The notes beneath the pieces were generated by a model. That model did no database searches. It was not told the DNA's origin and saw nothing but the letters and a program-made list of their open reading frames with translations. A stretch of 5,767 nt of DNA from Oscillospiraceae bacterium. Lineage in GTDB: Bacteria; Bacillota; Clostridia; Oscillospirales; Oscillospiraceae. The position numbers and the translations under genes are program-made. How positions within the stretch are numbered: position 1 is the stretch's first letter; the number at the start of each line of letters is the position of its first letter. The DNA lies in contig JAQXJQ010000175.1 of the NCBI GenBank assembly GCA_029009035.1, positions 1 to 5,767 on the forward strand, read 5' to 3'. Of this stretch, positions 4,794 to 5,767 are shown in pieces.

Positions 4794-5438
4794 GTGGAGA
4801 GCGGAACAGAGCAGGGCAGAAGTCTTTATGAGCTGGGCGCGGGTCTGGCGGGAGCCGGACGGGTGCTTGTGGGAACGGCGGGCGGTTTCGGGGCGCAGGT
4901 CGCCGGGACATGCATCGCCTGCGGCGCGGCCATGAGCGGCACAGAGGTGCTCTTTCACGACGGAAGCTGCGCCGCCTGCGGCGTGTGGCTGGCCGGGTAT
5001 TACGGGCTGAAGGCGGCGGTATTTGTCCGGGAGGAGAAGGGCGCACTGAAGCTCACCGCGACGGATGAAAGGGGCCGCCCGCTCTCCCTGCCGGTATCCC
5101 GGAGCCCCGCCGGTGGGGTCGGACGGTGGGACCGGCTGTGGGGCGCGGACAGCGCGTGGGCGGCCCACCGTGCCCGGGGCGCGGGTGCCCCCATGGCGGT
5201 GGCGGCAGAGGGGCCCGGGGCGCTGCGGCTTCTGCTGGAGCGCCTGGGCTGCGATGTGGTGGAGCATCCCCGGCCGGACATCCCGCTGCTGTGCAGTGAC
5301 CGGGAGGGGTTTCATTTGAGACTGTACCAGGGAGGGACGGACCGCGTCCTTCCGGGGGAGGATGCGCTGGCTGCGGCGGCCGCGTGGCTTGGCCGGGAGC
5401 GGGCGGTCCCCGCCTTCCGCCATGAGACGATCCGATGA
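4794..5438 (+). CDS. Degenerate, shortened phosphohexomutase-like protein of unknown function
   Basis: No enzyme signature is intact in this 214-residue protein, but its order of elements follows phosphohexomutases (GlmM/ManB). LYELGAGLAG (11-20) and RVLVG (23-27) match the domain I start where enzymes have VxIGRDTR; a helix (35-48), EVLFHDG (51-57), the WLAGYYGLKAAVFV stretch (65-78) and EKGALKLTATDERGRPLS (81-98) then follow the usual spacing. The catalytic TASHNP loop that should follow AAVFV is missing, replaced by REEKG. Later MAVAAEGPGALRLLLERLGCDVVEH (134-158) resembles domain II, and GGTDRVLPGEDALAAAAAWLG (180-200) sits where DGDxDR and its helix would be, without the metal aspartates except one. 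Domain IV and the sugar-binding GEMSGH are absent. GTG start 4794 follows GGAGG (4782-4786) by 7 bases. Possibly a ligand-binding pseudoenzyme linked to the WYL regulator; homology is my reading only. Confidence 0.5.
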   Translation: MESGTEQGRSLYELGAGLAGAGRVLVGTAGGFGAQVAGTCIACGAAMSGTEVLFHDGSCAACGVWLAGYYGLKAAVFVREEKGALKLTATDERGRPLSLPVSRSPAGGVGRWDRLWGADSAWAAHRARGAGAPMAVAAEGPGALRLLLERLGCDVVEHPRPDIPLLCSDREGFHLRLYQGGTDRVLPGEDALAAAAAWLGRERAVPAFRHETIR

Positions 5439-5441
5439 ATG

Positions 5442-5470
5442 CTCCGCCGGTCGACCTTCGACCGGCGGAG
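5442..5470. repeat. Left copy of the terminal hairpin repeat
   Basis: CTCCGCCGGTCGA pairs with TCGACCGGCGGAG around CCT. The copy at 5707-5735 is identical but for one loop-adjacent base (T versus C), and the flanking bases G and T are shared too, making a 31-base near-identical direct repeat (5441-5471 and 5706-5736). The hairpin may end transcripts of the preceding gene, though it lacks a T-run (it is followed by TCAGCG). Confidence 0.85.
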
Positions 5471-5581
5471 TCAGCGTGTCGAAGAACTTCGACACGCTTC
5501 TCAGAAATGCAAGCATTTCTTCGATAGGATGCAGTTCGCTGCGTCGCACTCGCTATGCTCGCACGCTTGCGAACTGAGAAG

Positions 5582-5616
5582 TGTTTTTTCTGAGGCACAT
5601 GTCCTCAGAAAAAACA
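5582..5616. repeat. 14-bp perfect palindrome with a T-tract and A-tract in its arms
   Basis: TGTTTTTTCTGAGG (5582-5595) pairs with CCTCAGAAAAAACA (5603-5616) around CACATGT. The T-run is in the 5' arm and the A-run in the 3' arm on either strand, so this is not an intrinsic terminator in either direction. The word CTCAGAAA of its right arm occurs also at 5500-5507, and its left arm could pair with either copy. Confidence 0.85.
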
Positions 5617-5706
5617 GATCTGATTGATTCCGTCATCTGCGGATGACGGAACTCTGCGAGGCTCTTGCGCTTCGTGCGGTTAGATCCGACTTTTTCGACA
5701 GTCTGG

Positions 5707-5742
5707 CTCCGCCGGTCGACCTCCGACCGGCGGAGTTCTTTT
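5707..5742 (+). terminator. Right copy of the terminal hairpin, a possible terminator
   Basis: CTCCGCCGGTCG (5707-5718) pairs with CGACCGGCGGAG (5724-5735) around ACCTC and is followed by TTCTTTT (5736-5742), so on the plus strand it looks like an intrinsic terminator. It would be the first such signal after the gene ending at 5438. A small stem TCTTTT/AAAAGA (5737-5742/5749-5754) follows. The last bases to 5767 hold nothing I can name. Confidence 0.6.
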
Positions 5743-5767
5743 GCCCAAAAAAGACGGCGAAAACCTT

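Larger units (their letters stand above)
5442..5735. mobile_element. Palindrome-rich, MITE-like non-coding element
   Basis: This 294-base stretch carries no credible gene and is almost wholly made of inverted repeats, and it looks clearly less GC-rich than the genes. Perfect stems are: 5442-5454/5458-5470 (13 bp), 5474-5484/5487-5497 (11), 5503-5510/5513-5520 (8), 5532-5539/5569-5576 (8, enclosing repeated TCGCAC), 5582-5595/5603-5616 (14), 5628-5637/5642-5651 (10), and 5707-5718/5724-5735 (12). A weak stem-pair lies at 5656-5678. The left end (5442-5486) and the reverse complement of the right end (5735-5691) match at about 37 of 45 positions, which is the layout of terminal inverted repeats. 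It starts three bases after the stop of the preceding gene. I see no target-site duplication. It could instead be a structured RNA or a species-specific intergenic repeat. Confidence 0.5.

Noticed and set aside
4686..5549. Minus-strand reading frame (287 codons) opposite the phosphohexomutase-like gene
   Set aside because: The product is Pro/Arg-rich with no recognisable domain and runs into the palindromic element. The plus-strand frame has a proper SD and a coherent domain-like pattern.
5439..5627. 62-codon frame starting with ATG right after the stop at 5438
   Set aside because: It only reads through consecutive palindromes, has no SD, and the peptide looks like nothing known.
5442..5735. 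CRISPR array
   Set aside because: The hairpins differ from one another in sequence and length and are not separated by regular spacers. Only the two end copies are alike.

Overview
The window reads as chromosomal DNA from a high-GC, low-complexity-spacer member of the Clostridia, most likely an Oscillospiraceae-type gut anaerobe (Flavonifractor/Lawsonibacter-like). This placement is an inference from strong AGGAGG-type ribosome binding sites, an FMN riboswitch in front of an ECF-type riboflavin transporter, a long-form hibernation factor, a GTG-rich ECF sigma/anti-sigma pair, and GC-rich coding DNA with compact hairpin terminators. No species can be named from the sequence alone.

Layout, left to right. 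(1) 47-1075: a self-contained riboflavin uptake unit, made of a promoter, an FMN riboswitch, an SD-masking expression platform, ribU and a terminator. (2) 1127-1793: the ribosome hibernation factor hpf with its own extended -10 promoter, a two-hairpin leader and a terminator. (3) 1802-3382: an ECF sigma factor whose stop codon overlaps the GTG start of a single-pass membrane protein, which is the probable anti-sigma factor; a 13-bp terminator closes the pair. (4) 3381-3605, minus strand: a small Lar-like zinc-ribbon protein that converges on the same terminator. (5) 3690-5438: a divergent promoter, a WYL-domain transcription regulator, and 40 bases later a 214-aa protein that looks like a shortened, catalytically dead relative of phosphohexomutases. 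(6) 5442-5735: a 294-bp non-coding element built almost entirely of palindromes. Its two ends carry the same 31-base hairpin sequence and together form imperfect inverted repeats of about 45 bp.

The genes are mostly independent single-gene or two-gene transcription units with clear punctuation, so the window is not one pathway. Two functional pairs stand out: sigma/anti-sigma (envelope signal to transcription) and WYL regulator/pseudo-phosphohexomutase (possible ligand sensing). The most unusual parts are the palindromic element at the right edge and the degenerate phosphohexomutase-like gene beside it.
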